A stretch of 64,000 bases of DNA from CAZNXJ01 sp964577115 (GCA_964577115.1 CAZNXJ010000003.1:225634-289633), one strand, 5' to 3'. Positions 44,201 to 52,956 are shown, counted from the first letter of the stretch. A program made the numbers and translations. The notes: generated from the sequence alone by a model not told the origin.

Positions 44201-45146
44201 CGAAAGCGTCAGCGTGCTGATCCGGGCGCTCCAGGAAACGCGCCGCATGGAAATTCTCAGCCGCCCGCAGATTACGACGCTCGACAATCAACCGGCGTTC
44301 ATTCAGGTCGGCCAGCGTGTGCCGCGCGTCACCGGATCGAACATCAACCAGATTGGATTCTCCAACACGGTCGAACTGGAAAACGTTGGGTTGATTCTCG
44401 GCGTGACGCCCCGCATCAGTCCGGACGGCATGGTTGTGATGGAAGTGGATGCGGAGAAGTCGGAAGTTGGACCGACGAGTGAAGGGATTCCGATCTCGGT
44501 TACCGCCGACGGAACACCGATTCTATCGCCTCGCGTCAACATCACCACCGCGCAGACGACCGTCAGTGCGGCCGATGGCGAGACGATTATTCTCGGTGGT
44601 TTGATCACGCGCAATTCGCTCTCGGTCGAGCGTGGCGTGCCGTACCTGTCGGACATTCCGATTCTTGGAAACCTGTTCCGCTATGACGGCAAGCAAACTC
44701 GGCGTAGCGAGCTGCTGATTATTCTCACACCGCGCGTGATCCGCAGTCCCGATGACATGGAGCGGCTGAAGCGTACGGAGGCGGCGCGCATGAGTTGGTG
44801 CGCGGCCGATCTGCATCGCATGCATGGTGATACTGGCATGTGCAGCCGCGAGAACTGCCCGATTTGCGAGGCCGGAACGGTCGTCGTTTATCCGGACGTA
44901 AACCCGCGCGGTGTGCCGCTCGAAAACATTCCGCTGCCCGAGCCCGTCCTGCCGTACGACGCGCCTGGCTCAAACGATTTCCCGGATTTCGGGGCGCCCG
45001 GTGCGCCGGAAGCCATGCAGATGCAGTATCAGGTTCCCGTCGGCGGACCTATGGATCCTGGTGTCGGGTTACCGCCCATGGCTGGTGCTGTGCCGCCACC
45101 TCAGGATCCGCGGTTTGTCGGCGCGGCCGCTCCGCCGCCCAATTAA
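41214..45146 (+). CDS. gspD: Type II secretion secretin with about nine N-type domains
   Basis: 1310 residues against about 650-750 for usual GspD. After a signal region (RLVLPSTLVALLMAASLLG) I count about nine N-type units (residues about 55-875), e.g. YRAYRLRHKKPSDIEKLLL, EIEIYYLRYTRDAAISDLI, VRVFPLKHATAQDLLDTVEE, ARIFPLRNSLAADLAETL, IKIFRIVNGDAADLIEML, each ending in an LIVxG/LLIGW strand and QLD helix. Units four, seven and eight carry insertions. The secretin domain (about 877-1185) shows VVIQVLIGEVQLNNVDEFGI, SRPQITTLDNQPAFIQVG, TVSAADGETIILGGLI and VPYLSDIPILGNLFRYDG. A tail has a four-cysteine patch (WCAADLH...GMCSRENCPICEAGT, about 1197-1224) and a Pro-rich end. ATG 41262 is an alternative start. 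It forms the outer-membrane gate. Confidence 0.92.
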   Translation: MAAREGRTVQFGSAGKMRNRPSRSGGRIVGWRLVLPSTLVALLMAASLLGEDQPYRAYRLRHKKPSDIEKLLLDALPELRDSGDLIADSRTQQILLRGPESYHEVAAQLIRSADVPAPEANVPRTQVRHYQVAPSEVESVSEKLRHTYGERLRIAAWPDEGRLFVLGSPGVLDEMEQRIASLRRVPGAEPRRAEENEMLAAAMQRTAQPPAPQNQQATARTSGGAVESARKVPVDERANAPRERFVPVRPERLVKLETRMREFLAHRLLERKIPGARVSDYMLRIADGRSVNMIVDYDQSGVLLRGPATLVDQTERLLRVLDQNSGEQGQAVQVLSVERTEPTKLRTAIDAYRQPARDPAKARPQPEATDSGRREPARRGPQNPAPEVAPVAFQQPLEAGEADLGQPTDPVTEEVDTTPSRLRELATDVDVESLPDLNVIILRGRQQDVEELSRIIRELERISAETQPEIEIYYLRYTRDAAISDLIEQINEDLTLTRKGRVTVLPLVKPNALLLIGWGDAVVAVKELIARLDQPVSPSDQVRVFPLKHATAQDLLDTVEEFFDNRDGLGPEVIVTADERTNSLIVHAAPRDLAEVAALIERLDVPRGQAIRQARIFPLRNSLAADLAETLMDTIEAATGQPGANGRKSAALELLTLDTDGQRRIEAASLEEVEVTPDVRANALIVTGSPEALDIIALLIEQLDTPIGTAQIKIFRIVNGDAADLIEMLRALLPAPTTNVPPLPLAAGEASLVPLRFSLDSRTNSIIASGSPGDLQIVEALLLRLDERDVRQRQNTVYRLRNSPAVAVAAAVNEFLRSERQVQQAAPQAVNLLEQIEREVVVVPEPVSNSLIVSATPQFYEDIMQLVEQLDAQPAQVVIQVLIGEVQLNNVDEFGIELGLQDSVLFDRSLLGNLVTTTETIQTSTPAGIVTTTNQVIQAASNEPGFLFNSPNLGNSGSTRALQNSDRIGTQGLSNFAVGRINDELGYGGLVLSASSESVSVLIRALQETRRMEILSRPQITTLDNQPAFIQVGQRVPRVTGSNINQIGFSNTVELENVGLILGVTPRISPDGMVVMEVDAEKSEVGPTSEGIPISVTADGTPILSPRVNITTAQTTVSAADGETIILGGLITRNSLSVERGVPYLSDIPILGNLFRYDGKQTRRSELLIILTPRVIRSPDDMERLKRTEAARMSWCAADLHRMHGDTGMCSRENCPICEAGTVVVYPDVNPRGVPLENIPLPEPVLPYDAPGSNDFPDFGAPGAPEAMQMQYQVPVGGPMDPGVGLPPMAGAVPPPQDPRFVGAAAPPPN

Positions 45147-45220
45147 GCCATTCGTGACGTCTTCGTTTTGTTGCCACCACTGTGTACGGATCCTTGCGTA
45201 ACCAGGCAGGCTTACGGCCC

Positions 45221-46345
45221 ATGCACCGATTGCTTCCTCTAATACTCGTCTGTTGTGGTCTGGGCTGTACGCAGCTGACAACCACGCAAGGCTGGATGTG
45301 GTGGAAGGACGAGGAACCACGTGTTCCGACGAAGATCACCGCCATGTGGACGGACACGGTCCTGTACCAGCCGGGTATGCCGCCCGTACGCGGGTTCGGA
45401 GGCCGAGTGATGTTCTTCGATGGACAATCGGATGAACCGATCCGCGTCGACGGCACGATGACGGTGTATGCATTTGACGGCACCTCCGCCAACAGCGCGG
45501 GAACGGTGCCGGAACGCAAATTCGTCTTCTTGGCGGAGGACTTGCCGAAGCACTTCAGCGAATCGAAGCTCGGCCCGTCCTACAGTTTCTGGCTACCTTG
45601 GGATGAGCTTGGTGGTTACGAACGGCAGCTCACCCTGGTCACTCGGTTCGAACCCGTAAATGGAGCCCCTGCGATGTCGCAGCCGTCGCGACATTACTTG
45701 CCCGGACTGCCAAAGCCGAACCCCCAGCCGGAATCAGCCGCGGCAGGGCCAGGTTCCGCAGCGGCTGCACCGCAGAGTGCGGCAGCGCGGGCGCCGAGTA
45801 CGCAAGGCCAGGCGGCACCGACGGGGCAGAACACGTACGCCGTGCAAGCGGCTTCGCATACCGAAGCTGCGGAGGCTCCGGTGGGGCCGCGCATGAGCAC
45901 CTACACGATCGACGTTCCGCCCAGCTTCATGCGCCACACGCGCGGAAAGCAAGACGAGTCCGCGGCGTCAGCGGCAACTCGGTCCGGAGGGCGCCAAGGC
46001 GCCGAGCCGTCCAGTACTGCGCCGTCCGCCCCGGCGGCGGAGGTGCGGCCGGCTGAGCAGCGGTCGGCGCCAGGGGCTGAAGCTGAAAACGGCGAGGGGG
46101 ATGCCCGGTCGGCGTCGAGCCGCTTTCCGCAGCGCGACGTGATGCCACGTTCCCAAGTACGGCGTGAACCGCTGCGGGCGAACTGGCTGCCGGCGCTGCC
46201 ACCAACACCACGCTCGAGTTGGGCGCGAGCCACATCGGATCGCTGGCCAGGTATGCGCCCCGACTCGGAACCGGGACAGCGCTCATGGGATGAAGACTAC
46301 TCACCACCGCTCGGCGCAGAAGTGGTCTCGCCGGCGGCGCAATAA
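45221..46345 (+). CDS. Lipoprotein at the end of the type II secretion operon
   Basis: 374 residues. Lipobox CGLGC (Cys16) after a hydrophobic stretch. The conserved part (residues about 30-160) reads TKITAMWTDTVLYQPGMPPVRGFGG, RVMFFDGQSDEPIRVDGTMTVYAFDG and FSESKLGPSYSFWLPWDELGG, strand-rich and unlike any named family I know. The remaining 200 residues are Ala/Pro/Ser-rich. It begins 74 bases after gspD, so it could serve as a pilotin-like or accessory lipoprotein for the secretin (inference from position only). Start at 45221 fits the lipobox. Confidence 0.6.
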   Translation: MHRLLPLILVCCGLGCTQLTTTQGWMWWKDEEPRVPTKITAMWTDTVLYQPGMPPVRGFGGRVMFFDGQSDEPIRVDGTMTVYAFDGTSANSAGTVPERKFVFLAEDLPKHFSESKLGPSYSFWLPWDELGGYERQLTLVTRFEPVNGAPAMSQPSRHYLPGLPKPNPQPESAAAGPGSAAAAPQSAAARAPSTQGQAAPTGQNTYAVQAASHTEAAEAPVGPRMSTYTIDVPPSFMRHTRGKQDESAASAATRSGGRQGAEPSSTAPSAPAAEVRPAEQRSAPGAEAENGEGDARSASSRFPQRDVMPRSQVRREPLRANWLPALPPTPRSSWARATSDRWPGMRPDSEPGQRSWDEDYSPPLGAEVVSPAAQ

Positions 46346-46392
46346 GGCACCCGGCGCTTCACAACTGGCGGTCTCACGAGGCCACTTAGAAT

Positions 46393-47031
46393 CTACGGTC
46401 CCGCAACGGCGATGCGGTTGATCACGCGATCCACACCTGGCTCGAATCCCACGATCGCCTCCGCCAAGGCCCGCTCCCGCTCGGACGGTAGTTCACCTTC
46501 GAGCACGACGGTGCGGTCGGAGGTTTGCACCTGGATGGTGTCGGGGAAGTGGCGGTCGAGCACCGCTTGGAGTCGCTCTTCGAGAGCCGGGCGTGCCGTC
46601 GCCGCCGACCCCTCGCGAGTCGCGGCCGGCGGTGCCACGACGTACACGGGCGGATTGACCGAGCGGCGCGAACGAGGAGGTAGGGGCCGGTTGATCTGCG
46701 ATGCTCGTCGAACGGTTTGGCGGGGCAGCGTGCCATCGATGGCCGAGCGGATGGCGCCGAGCGGAACGTCTTGTTCCACGCCTACAAAACCTTGATTTGG
46801 GTCGGTACGAGCGCCCACGAATGCATCCGCTGGGCGCTGGCCGCGGACAAAGCGACTGGGGTCAATGGAACGCAGCTGCGGTGCCTCCGTCGTCGGACCG
46901 GGGCGAGGCCGAGGGCTGATGCCGCGACCGAGCGTTCGCTCGCCAAACAATTGGCCATGTGCCGCACCGGCCAGCATCATCCAGCTCAGCGCCGCTAGCA
47001 GCACGATGTGTTGTCGGTTCATCGACTTCAA
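46393..47031 (-). CDS. Exported BON-domain protein
   Basis: 212 residues. Signal peptide (IVLLAALSWMMLAGAAHG), an Arg/Pro-rich middle, and a C-terminal BON domain (PF04972): ALEERLQAVLDRHFPDTIQVQT, DRTVVLEGELPSERERALAEAIV and EPGVDRVINRIAV with the central glycine. BON domains bind membranes and often act in envelope stress. Convergent with the secretion operon. Confidence 0.75.
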   Translation of the reverse strand: MKSMNRQHIVLLAALSWMMLAGAAHGQLFGERTLGRGISPRPRPGPTTEAPQLRSIDPSRFVRGQRPADAFVGARTDPNQGFVGVEQDVPLGAIRSAIDGTLPRQTVRRASQINRPLPPRSRRSVNPPVYVVAPPAATREGSAATARPALEERLQAVLDRHFPDTIQVQTSDRTVVLEGELPSERERALAEAIVGFEPGVDRVINRIAVAGP

Positions 47032-47302
47032 GCTCCCGCGTGCAGGGGTCCCTTATCGTTATCGGTTGCGTGAAAGGCCCACGACAGACAGCTTCGCACG
47101 CTCGTCATGACCGTTCAAGATTACGTATTCTCTACCCGACGAGCACCGTCCAGAACGCCAACCTGGGTGGGGCTAAACCACTCGGGCCCCGCTCTCCTTG
47201 GTGGAATTTCCCGGGGCAGGAATCCATAATGCATCGTGCTAATCAACTTTCTCTTCACCTCATCAACTGCGACGATCCTGTCCGACCCGCAGGAGATCCG
47301 TC

Positions 47303-47845
47303 ATGCCACGTGCGTTGGTTTCTCAAGCGGCCCTCGTGCCGCTGCTGCTCGCTAGCCTCTGCGCCCTGGCGGAGCAACCGGCGACCGACGTCGCCGAACT
47401 CAAGGTGCTCGACCAGTATCTCGGCGAGTGGGATGTCGAGATCATGTCATCCAGGAGCGGACTGAAGCGCGGGAAGCTCACTGCACGCTGGATCCTTGAA
47501 GGGCGTTTTCTTGAACGGACCGCCGAGCTGTTGTCGGAGGACGGCTCGAGCCGCGTCGAGCTCAGGACGCTATTTACCTACGACTCGGACGCGGCAAAGT
47601 ACCGCAGCTGGACGTTCGTCTCGAACGGCAGCGTCTCGACGGCCGAGGCGACCTGGGATGCGGAAGCACGCACGATGACATGGGTCACGCAGCCCTCAGA
47701 GAGCGGCGTCCGAGCGACAACCGTTACGGATTTCTCCCAACCCGGCGTTGAGCGCTGGACTATTACGCTCGAAAACGCCAACGGCATGAAAATCGGCGAG
47801 CTGAACGGTGTGAGCACTCGGAAGACGGCACCAGTCGGCGAGTAG
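47303..47845 (+). CDS. Exported DUF1579-like protein
   Basis: 180 residues with a signal peptide (LVPLLLASLCALA). The lipocalin-like beta fold typical of DUF1579: LKVLDQYLGEWDVEIM (the LxxYLGxW start), a GRFLERTAEL strand, LFTYDSDAAKYRSWTF, TMTWVTQPSESG and WTITLENANG. Function unknown; such proteins often lie near stress or sigma-factor genes. GGAG seven bases before the ATG. Confidence 0.7.
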   Translation: MPRALVSQAALVPLLLASLCALAEQPATDVAELKVLDQYLGEWDVEIMSSRSGLKRGKLTARWILEGRFLERTAELLSEDGSSRVELRTLFTYDSDAAKYRSWTFVSNGSVSTAEATWDAEARTMTWVTQPSESGVRATTVTDFSQPGVERWTITLENANGMKIGELNGVSTRKTAPVGE

Positions 47846-47915
47846 CGACGTGAAACCACAGAGGGGCGTGGGCGGGCGCGGAGAGCCATTAGTGGATGGC
47901 TGCGAACCGCGTGAG

Positions 47916-50429
47916 TTAGTCGAGCGGCAGGTAGTAGGTCCAGTCCGCGGCCTCGTACAGTAGCACCTCGCCGATCTCCTCGTCGTGTGCCAGTAGATCG
48001 CGAATGATCTCCTCTCGCCGCTGATGCGCTGCCGGCGCGTCCGTCGCGCGGAGCGTCTCCTGCGCCTCGTAGAAGAAACTACGCGGTCCGCGAAACGCCG
48101 AGCCGCGATTGTCTTGGAGGTCGGCGACCGAGTGGCGAACGAAGATGTCGAGCGGCCCTGGGTCGGGAAGGTAGCGAATGCCCAGGAACACCGGTTCGAC
48201 TGACAAACCGGTGAGGTCCACCATTGCCATGCCTTCCCCAATGGCCGGTATATGGTTCAGCGAACTCCAGACGTGCTGGTAGTAGCTCGCACCATAACGG
48301 CCGCCATTCGGATGTGGCATCTGTTCGAGCGCCTCACGGACGGCGATCTCGACATCTTCGCTTGGCGGTATCACGGCGCGGATCCGCACGCGCGGTAGCT
48401 CCGCTTCAAGCTCTGCGAGCAGTGCGCGAACGCCGCGTGCCACGGCGCGATTGCGGTGGAAACGCCACGCGAATGCACATCCCGTGGACTGGCAGGTGTT
48501 CAGCCATTCGCCCGGCTGCCACGTCGTCAGTTGCTCGACAGCCGAAGGATCTCCGGCAAGCTGCTGGATTTCGGGCTGCTGAGCAAGTGATCGCGGTGCG
48601 TACGCGCGATCGATGCCCAGATGAAAATAGTTCTTTCCAGCGAGTCGATAATGCGCGACGGTTTGAACGCCGTCGGCGCCGTCTGCCATCGAAGCAGCTA
48701 GCTGCGTATGCGTGCGCGTGTTGATGAAGATCTCGTCAAACGGAGCATGCGCGAGGATCGTGCGCAGTTCACGCACGGCATAGCGCCGAGCGGCTGGCTG
48801 CTCGAAGTCGATCATTTCCGCGCAGGCGTTGGCCCCTTGATGAATAACTAGATCGGCTTCTCCCCAGCGCCAGGTCGAACGTCCGGCCGAACGAAAGAAG
48901 TCCAGGCTGTTTTCAATCGCGAAAAACTCGGTTCGATAATTGCCATCCGGCGGAATGCCGGCCACGCGTGTGCGGCTTGCGGACGGATCATCACCGCGCA
49001 AGCTGATGAAAGTGTTGGCTCGGCCGAGCTGGTTACCCGCCTGAGCCAAGAGCTTTATGTCCAAGTCGACAGGCAATTCAAGAGACTTGGCCCAGTTGCT
49101 CGTCGCTTCGATCACCAGATAAGGGTGCGAGTCCGGCGCGTGAACTCCATCGATGACGAGCCCACCGTGCTCGTCCATTCGCATTTGAAAATCGCGAATC
49201 AATATCCGCTTCGACTCGGCCGCGGCGCGCACCTTCGCATACCGCTGCAATTCAAAACGCGGGCCGGACTGGCGAACGAGGACGAACGATTGTTCGTCGA
49301 GCGGCGGAATGGATGATGCGTAGAGTCGCAGGTCTTCGTGGCCTTCGGCGGCGCGCCGCACGAGGTCGCTCGCACTCGGAAGATTACCGATTCGAATAGA
49401 GGCCAGCTGTGCCTGTTGATCGTATCCGGCGGCTCGCAGGATCTCCCGATAGTGCACAAACGCTAACTCGTCGGCGTGATAGTTCACGGCCGGAGAGGCC
49501 AGCGGGTAGAAAGTCCAGAGGAACGAGCCGTCGGCGTCGAGCGCGGGGACTTCATAGTATTTCGACCCGGCAGGTTCGAACGGCCGGTAACTGGCGGACA
49601 GCGCAATCTGGTGCTCCGCAGCACTGGTGGTGAACAGCGACGCGAAATCGTTGGAGAGCCGCAATTGCATGAGCATTCCAAGCCAGTCGTAGGCCTTTTG
49701 GCCCGGCGAAGCACGCATCGCTTCGTTCAGCTCGGCGCTCTCCAAAATCGCCCGCGCCTGTAGTTCATAGCGCTGCCAGTCCTCCGCAGAATAATTCTCG
49801 CGATCCACGATGAGTGGAAACGGGCTCTGCCAGACGATTAGCCGCGAGATTCCCTGCGCCTGGAGGCGGCGAAAGTATTGGTCAAAGCCGTCCTTCTGAA
49901 CTGGGCGAAATTGCTGACCACGCTCGTCCCAGAAGATGCGGATCAGGTCGTCGACGAGATCCGCAACATATGACACCGGCCGCGGTTGGGGCGCCCGGCG
50001 AATCGTGATGAGTTGCTCCTCGACGTGCGCTTCCTCGCGACGGATCTTGATGCGCAGCTGCCATGCCTGCTCGACGTCTTCGGCGGCTTCGATGCGGAGC
50101 CAACAGCGGTCGAGCAGCGAGATCTTGAGTCCCGCGTGCTCAATGGTAGCTCCTTCGGCGAGAATATTACCGTCCCGGAGAAGCTCGAACGAGATATCAT
50201 CCGTGGAACCGAGCGGGCGACTGAGAAAGGGCCAGCGCCGCTCGCCGCCCGCGAGGTAACAGAACGGGACTTCGACATTGCGCGGCGAAAGAAGGGGTGT
50301 CGCCGCGTTGTCTTCGGCAGCGGCGCAGGGTGGACTCGCATTCGCTCCGGCGAGTCCGATCAGGACTGCCAGCGTGCTAGCGCATCGCAGTAATGCCGCT
50401 CGGGCGCCGCCCGGTGAGGTGCTATTCAT
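47916..50429 (-). CDS. Large exported protein of unknown function coupled to the NHL gene
   Basis: 837 residues with a signal peptide (LLRCASTLAVLIGLAGANA). I do not recognise a family. The first 170 residues are beta-rich (VEVPFCYLAGGERRWPFLSRP). From about 180 the pattern suggests a TIM-barrel-like fold: FDQYFRRLQAQGISRLIVWQS, PFPLIVDRENY, and later FDEIFINTRTHTQL and IRAVIPPSEDVEIAV. It may be a glycosidase-like or binding protein, but no catalytic pair can be named. Its ATG overlaps the stop of the upstream NHL-repeat gene (ATGA), so the two are translated together. The frame extends to 50936 but that part is the NHL gene read in another frame. Confidence 0.6.
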   Translation of the reverse strand: MNSTSPGGARAALLRCASTLAVLIGLAGANASPPCAAAEDNAATPLLSPRNVEVPFCYLAGGERRWPFLSRPLGSTDDISFELLRDGNILAEGATIEHAGLKISLLDRCWLRIEAAEDVEQAWQLRIKIRREEAHVEEQLITIRRAPQPRPVSYVADLVDDLIRIFWDERGQQFRPVQKDGFDQYFRRLQAQGISRLIVWQSPFPLIVDRENYSAEDWQRYELQARAILESAELNEAMRASPGQKAYDWLGMLMQLRLSNDFASLFTTSAAEHQIALSASYRPFEPAGSKYYEVPALDADGSFLWTFYPLASPAVNYHADELAFVHYREILRAAGYDQQAQLASIRIGNLPSASDLVRRAAEGHEDLRLYASSIPPLDEQSFVLVRQSGPRFELQRYAKVRAAAESKRILIRDFQMRMDEHGGLVIDGVHAPDSHPYLVIEATSNWAKSLELPVDLDIKLLAQAGNQLGRANTFISLRGDDPSASRTRVAGIPPDGNYRTEFFAIENSLDFFRSAGRSTWRWGEADLVIHQGANACAEMIDFEQPAARRYAVRELRTILAHAPFDEIFINTRTHTQLAASMADGADGVQTVAHYRLAGKNYFHLGIDRAYAPRSLAQQPEIQQLAGDPSAVEQLTTWQPGEWLNTCQSTGCAFAWRFHRNRAVARGVRALLAELEAELPRVRIRAVIPPSEDVEIAVREALEQMPHPNGGRYGASYYQHVWSSLNHIPAIGEGMAMVDLTGLSVEPVFLGIRYLPDPGPLDIFVRHSVADLQDNRGSAFRGPRSFFYEAQETLRATDAPAAHQRREEIIRDLLAHDEEIGEVLLYEAADWTYYLPLD

Positions 50430-51487
50430 GGTGTCGTCCGCCGAGTGACCGGGATAAACTTCTGAGCGCGCTCGCCGTAAATATCGCCCACGTACAGGTT
50501 GCCCTGCGAATCGCTCACGATACAGTGAGCGCCAACCGTTTCGCCGGGCCGCAGCCGAGAGGTATCGGGATGGTCCTTGTCCGTACCGATGTCGCCCAGC
50601 GGTAGCGTCCAGATCTGGCGGACCCGGCCGTCGGTCGAGAAGCGTACGAGCATCTGGTCTTTGTACTCGGGGTAACCGCCCGGCGAGTCGGTGTACTTGT
50701 CTTCTCGTTTCCACCAGTGAGGCGACGAGCCACACACCCAGATCTGGTCGTCTGGTGTAATGTGCAAACCCCAGGGCATGATGATGCCGGTCCACTGGTC
50801 GATAAACGTGCCGTCCTGCTTGAACAATTGAATGCGGCCACTGTTCCGGTCGGCGACGTAGATCGTACCGTTTGAGTCCAGGGCGATGGCATGCGGCAGG
50901 ACGAACTGGCCCGGTTTCGTACCGTACTCGCCCCACGCGTTGAGAAAGCGTCCTTCGCGGTTGAAGTGAACCACTCGCCGGTTTCCATAACCGTCTGTGA
51001 CGAAGATGTCGCCCTGCGGCGTGAACGCCATGTCGGTCGGGCGATAGAAGTGATGCTCGTCGTTGCCGCTTTCGCCGGGTACGCCGAGCGTCATCAGTAG
51101 TTCACCTTCGGGCGTGTATTTCTGCACGATGTGCTGCCCAAAATCCGCCACCCAAATATGGCCCTCGGGATCAATGCGCAAATGGTGGGGATCGACGAAG
51201 CGGCCCTTTCCCCAGGTGCGTACGAACTTGCCGTCCGCCGTATAGACCTGAACTGGATCCGGACCTTTCCGAAAGAACCAGATCTGGTCGCGTGTATCGA
51301 CCGCCATGCCCGATACCCAGCCCTTCGAGCTGACGTATTCGGGAGTTCGCGGCCACGACGGATCAACGTCGTATTCCACGATGACCGGTTCCAGCGCATA
51401 GCCGGGCGCATCCTGGCCGATCGCGACATTGTTGCATACGGCCAGATAGAGGGCTGCGAACCAGGCGACGTAGGGCGGACGAGGCAT
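50426..51487 (-). CDS. Exported NHL-repeat protein (amidating-lyase-like)
   Basis: 353 residues. Signal peptide (YVAWFAALYLAVCNNVAIG), then a six-bladed NHL propeller: SGMAVDTRDQIWFFRKG, HHLRIDPEGHIWVADFGQHIVQKY, TDMAFTPQGDIFVTDGYGNRRVVHF, HAIALDSNGTIYVADRNSGRIQLF, WGLHITPDDQIWVCG and GAHCIVSDSQGNLYVGDIYGERAQKF. The D-G-x-x-N/H pattern and histidines match the peptidyl-alpha-hydroxyglycine alpha-amidating-lyase family as used in bacterial annotation; the real substrate in bacteria is mostly unknown. First gene of the two-gene unit. Confidence 0.75.
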   Translation of the reverse strand: MPRPPYVAWFAALYLAVCNNVAIGQDAPGYALEPVIVEYDVDPSWPRTPEYVSSKGWVSGMAVDTRDQIWFFRKGPDPVQVYTADGKFVRTWGKGRFVDPHHLRIDPEGHIWVADFGQHIVQKYTPEGELLMTLGVPGESGNDEHHFYRPTDMAFTPQGDIFVTDGYGNRRVVHFNREGRFLNAWGEYGTKPGQFVLPHAIALDSNGTIYVADRNSGRIQLFKQDGTFIDQWTGIIMPWGLHITPDDQIWVCGSSPHWWKREDKYTDSPGGYPEYKDQMLVRFSTDGRVRQIWTLPLGDIGTDKDHPDTSRLRPGETVGAHCIVSDSQGNLYVGDIYGERAQKFIPVTRRTTP

Positions 51488-51823
51488 CGGTTAGCTCCGA
51501 CAGGTCGGGGACCACGAATGATACGAATGACACGAATGCAGAAGGATCGGCACGCAGGGGGGCGCGAAGTGGGATGGTTCCAGCATGGTGACGGCTGGAG
51601 GGTGCTCTGTCCAGGCACGCGGGCGAGTAAGAACGGGAGGGATTGTTGGCCTTCGAGCGGCAGGCCCTGGTGCAATTGACGTTGCGGCTTCACAATGAGC
51701 AGGTTCACGCCGCCGGCTCAAAGCCAACGCTTGGGGCGGCCTTGGGACGCCGTACACGCCTTCACGCGCCACGCTGGTCGCAGGCTGCCGGTTGAGTATT
51801 CGAATTGCTGGGGGTGGCCGTAA
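51488..51823. other. Intergenic region with an ACGAATGAY repeat
   Basis: CACGAATGATACGAATGACACGAATG at 51513-51538 is three steps of a nine-base unit. The remainder holds no gene I can support. Confidence 0.4.
51513..51538. repeat. Nine-base direct repeat (ACGAATGAY, 3 copies)
   Basis: ACGAATGAT, ACGAATGAC and ACGAATG in direct succession. From memory, this motif recurs as an intergenic element in planctomycete and related genomes. Confidence 0.45.
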
Positions 51824-52933
51824 ATGCTGACCTCGCTGATGCTGGTAGGTGGGCTTGTCGTCTTAAGTGTTGGAGCCGAAGTACTCGTGCGAGGGGCAGC
51901 GGCGCTGGCTACGGCCGCACGTGTCTCGCCGCTCGTAATTGGACTGACAGTCGTCGCCTTTGGCACCAGCGCACCGGAACTCGTCGTGAGCATCCAATCC
52001 ACCTTACGAGGACAGTCCGAGATTGCCATCGGAAACGTCGTCGGAAGCAATATTTTCAATGTCTTGTTCATCCTCGGCATTTCGGCATTGATTGTCCCGT
52101 TGCGCGTTGCCCAGCAGCTGGTGCGGTTCGACGTACCGTTGATGATTGGTGCTTCGGTATTGCTCGCCGTGATGGCTTGGGACGGCCGTATCGGGCTCGG
52201 CGATTCCTTAATCCTCACGACCGGATTGGTCGCGTACACGGTGTGGGGAATTGTGCAGAGCCGCAAGGAAAATGCGGTCGTCCAGCAGGAGTATGCCGCC
52301 GAGTTCGGTGACTCGGCAGCTTCTGCGACCGTCGGACGCATCTTTCTTAATCTGGGGCTGGTCGCGGGCGGGCTGCTGCTGTTGGTCTTGGGGTCGCGCT
52401 GGTTCACCGATGGCGCGATCGAGCTCGCCCGGCTCTTGGGATGCTCCGAGTTGTTCATCGGGTTAACCATCGTCGCTGCGGGGACGTCGCTGCCAGAAGT
52501 GGCGACTTCGGTCATGGCCGCGGTTCGCGGCGAACGCGATATCGCGGTTGGTAACGTCGTCGGTAGTAACCTCTTCAACATCATGGCCGTGTTGGGGCTC
52601 TCCGGAGTCTTTTCGGGAGGCGGGGTCGCGGTGTCCGAGGCGGCCTTGCGATTCGACATCCCGGTCATGATTGCCGTTGCGGTCGCGTGCCTCCCGATCT
52701 TCTTTACCGGTCATGTGATTGCCCGCTGGGAAGGTGCGCTGTTTTTCGGTTATTACATCGCTTATACGGCTTACCTGATTGCGGCTGAAACCAACCCGGC
52801 CATGACCAAGACGCTCGGGCGCGTGATGCTCTGGTTTGTCATACCCCTGACCGTCATCACGCTGGCCATCGGCACGATCCGGGCGATGCGGGACCCAGCC
52901 AATGGAGCGGTGCCGACCGGGGCCGAATCGTGA
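51824..52933 (+). CDS. Na+/Ca2+ antiporter-type (CaCA family) transporter
   Basis: 369 residues, about ten or eleven membrane helices in two inverted halves. Each half has the alpha-repeat of the CaCA family: VIGLTVVAFGTSAPELVVS with AIGNVVGSNIFNVLFILG, and FIGLTIVAAGTSLPEVATS with AVGNVVGSNLFNIMAVLG, separated by a charged cytoplasmic loop (RKENAVVQQEYAAEF). These are the ion-binding signatures of YrbG-like calcium/sodium antiporters. ATG at 51824 without a clear ribosome site. It ends just before the promoter of the riboswitch-nrd unit. Confidence 0.92.
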   Translation: MLTSLMLVGGLVVLSVGAEVLVRGAAALATAARVSPLVIGLTVVAFGTSAPELVVSIQSTLRGQSEIAIGNVVGSNIFNVLFILGISALIVPLRVAQQLVRFDVPLMIGASVLLAVMAWDGRIGLGDSLILTTGLVAYTVWGIVQSRKENAVVQQEYAAEFGDSAASATVGRIFLNLGLVAGGLLLLVLGSRWFTDGAIELARLLGCSELFIGLTIVAAGTSLPEVATSVMAAVRGERDIAVGNVVGSNLFNIMAVLGLSGVFSGGGVAVSEAALRFDIPVMIAVAVACLPIFFTGHVIARWEGALFFGYYIAYTAYLIAAETNPAMTKTLGRVMLWFVIPLTVITLAIGTIRAMRDPANGAVPTGAES

Positions 52934-52956
52934 GCGTCGTCTCACGTCTCGTTTGA

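Noticed and set aside
50430..50936. N-terminal extension of the 837-residue protein
   Set aside because: This stretch is the NHL gene in another frame; signal peptide and ATGA overlap fix the start at 50429.
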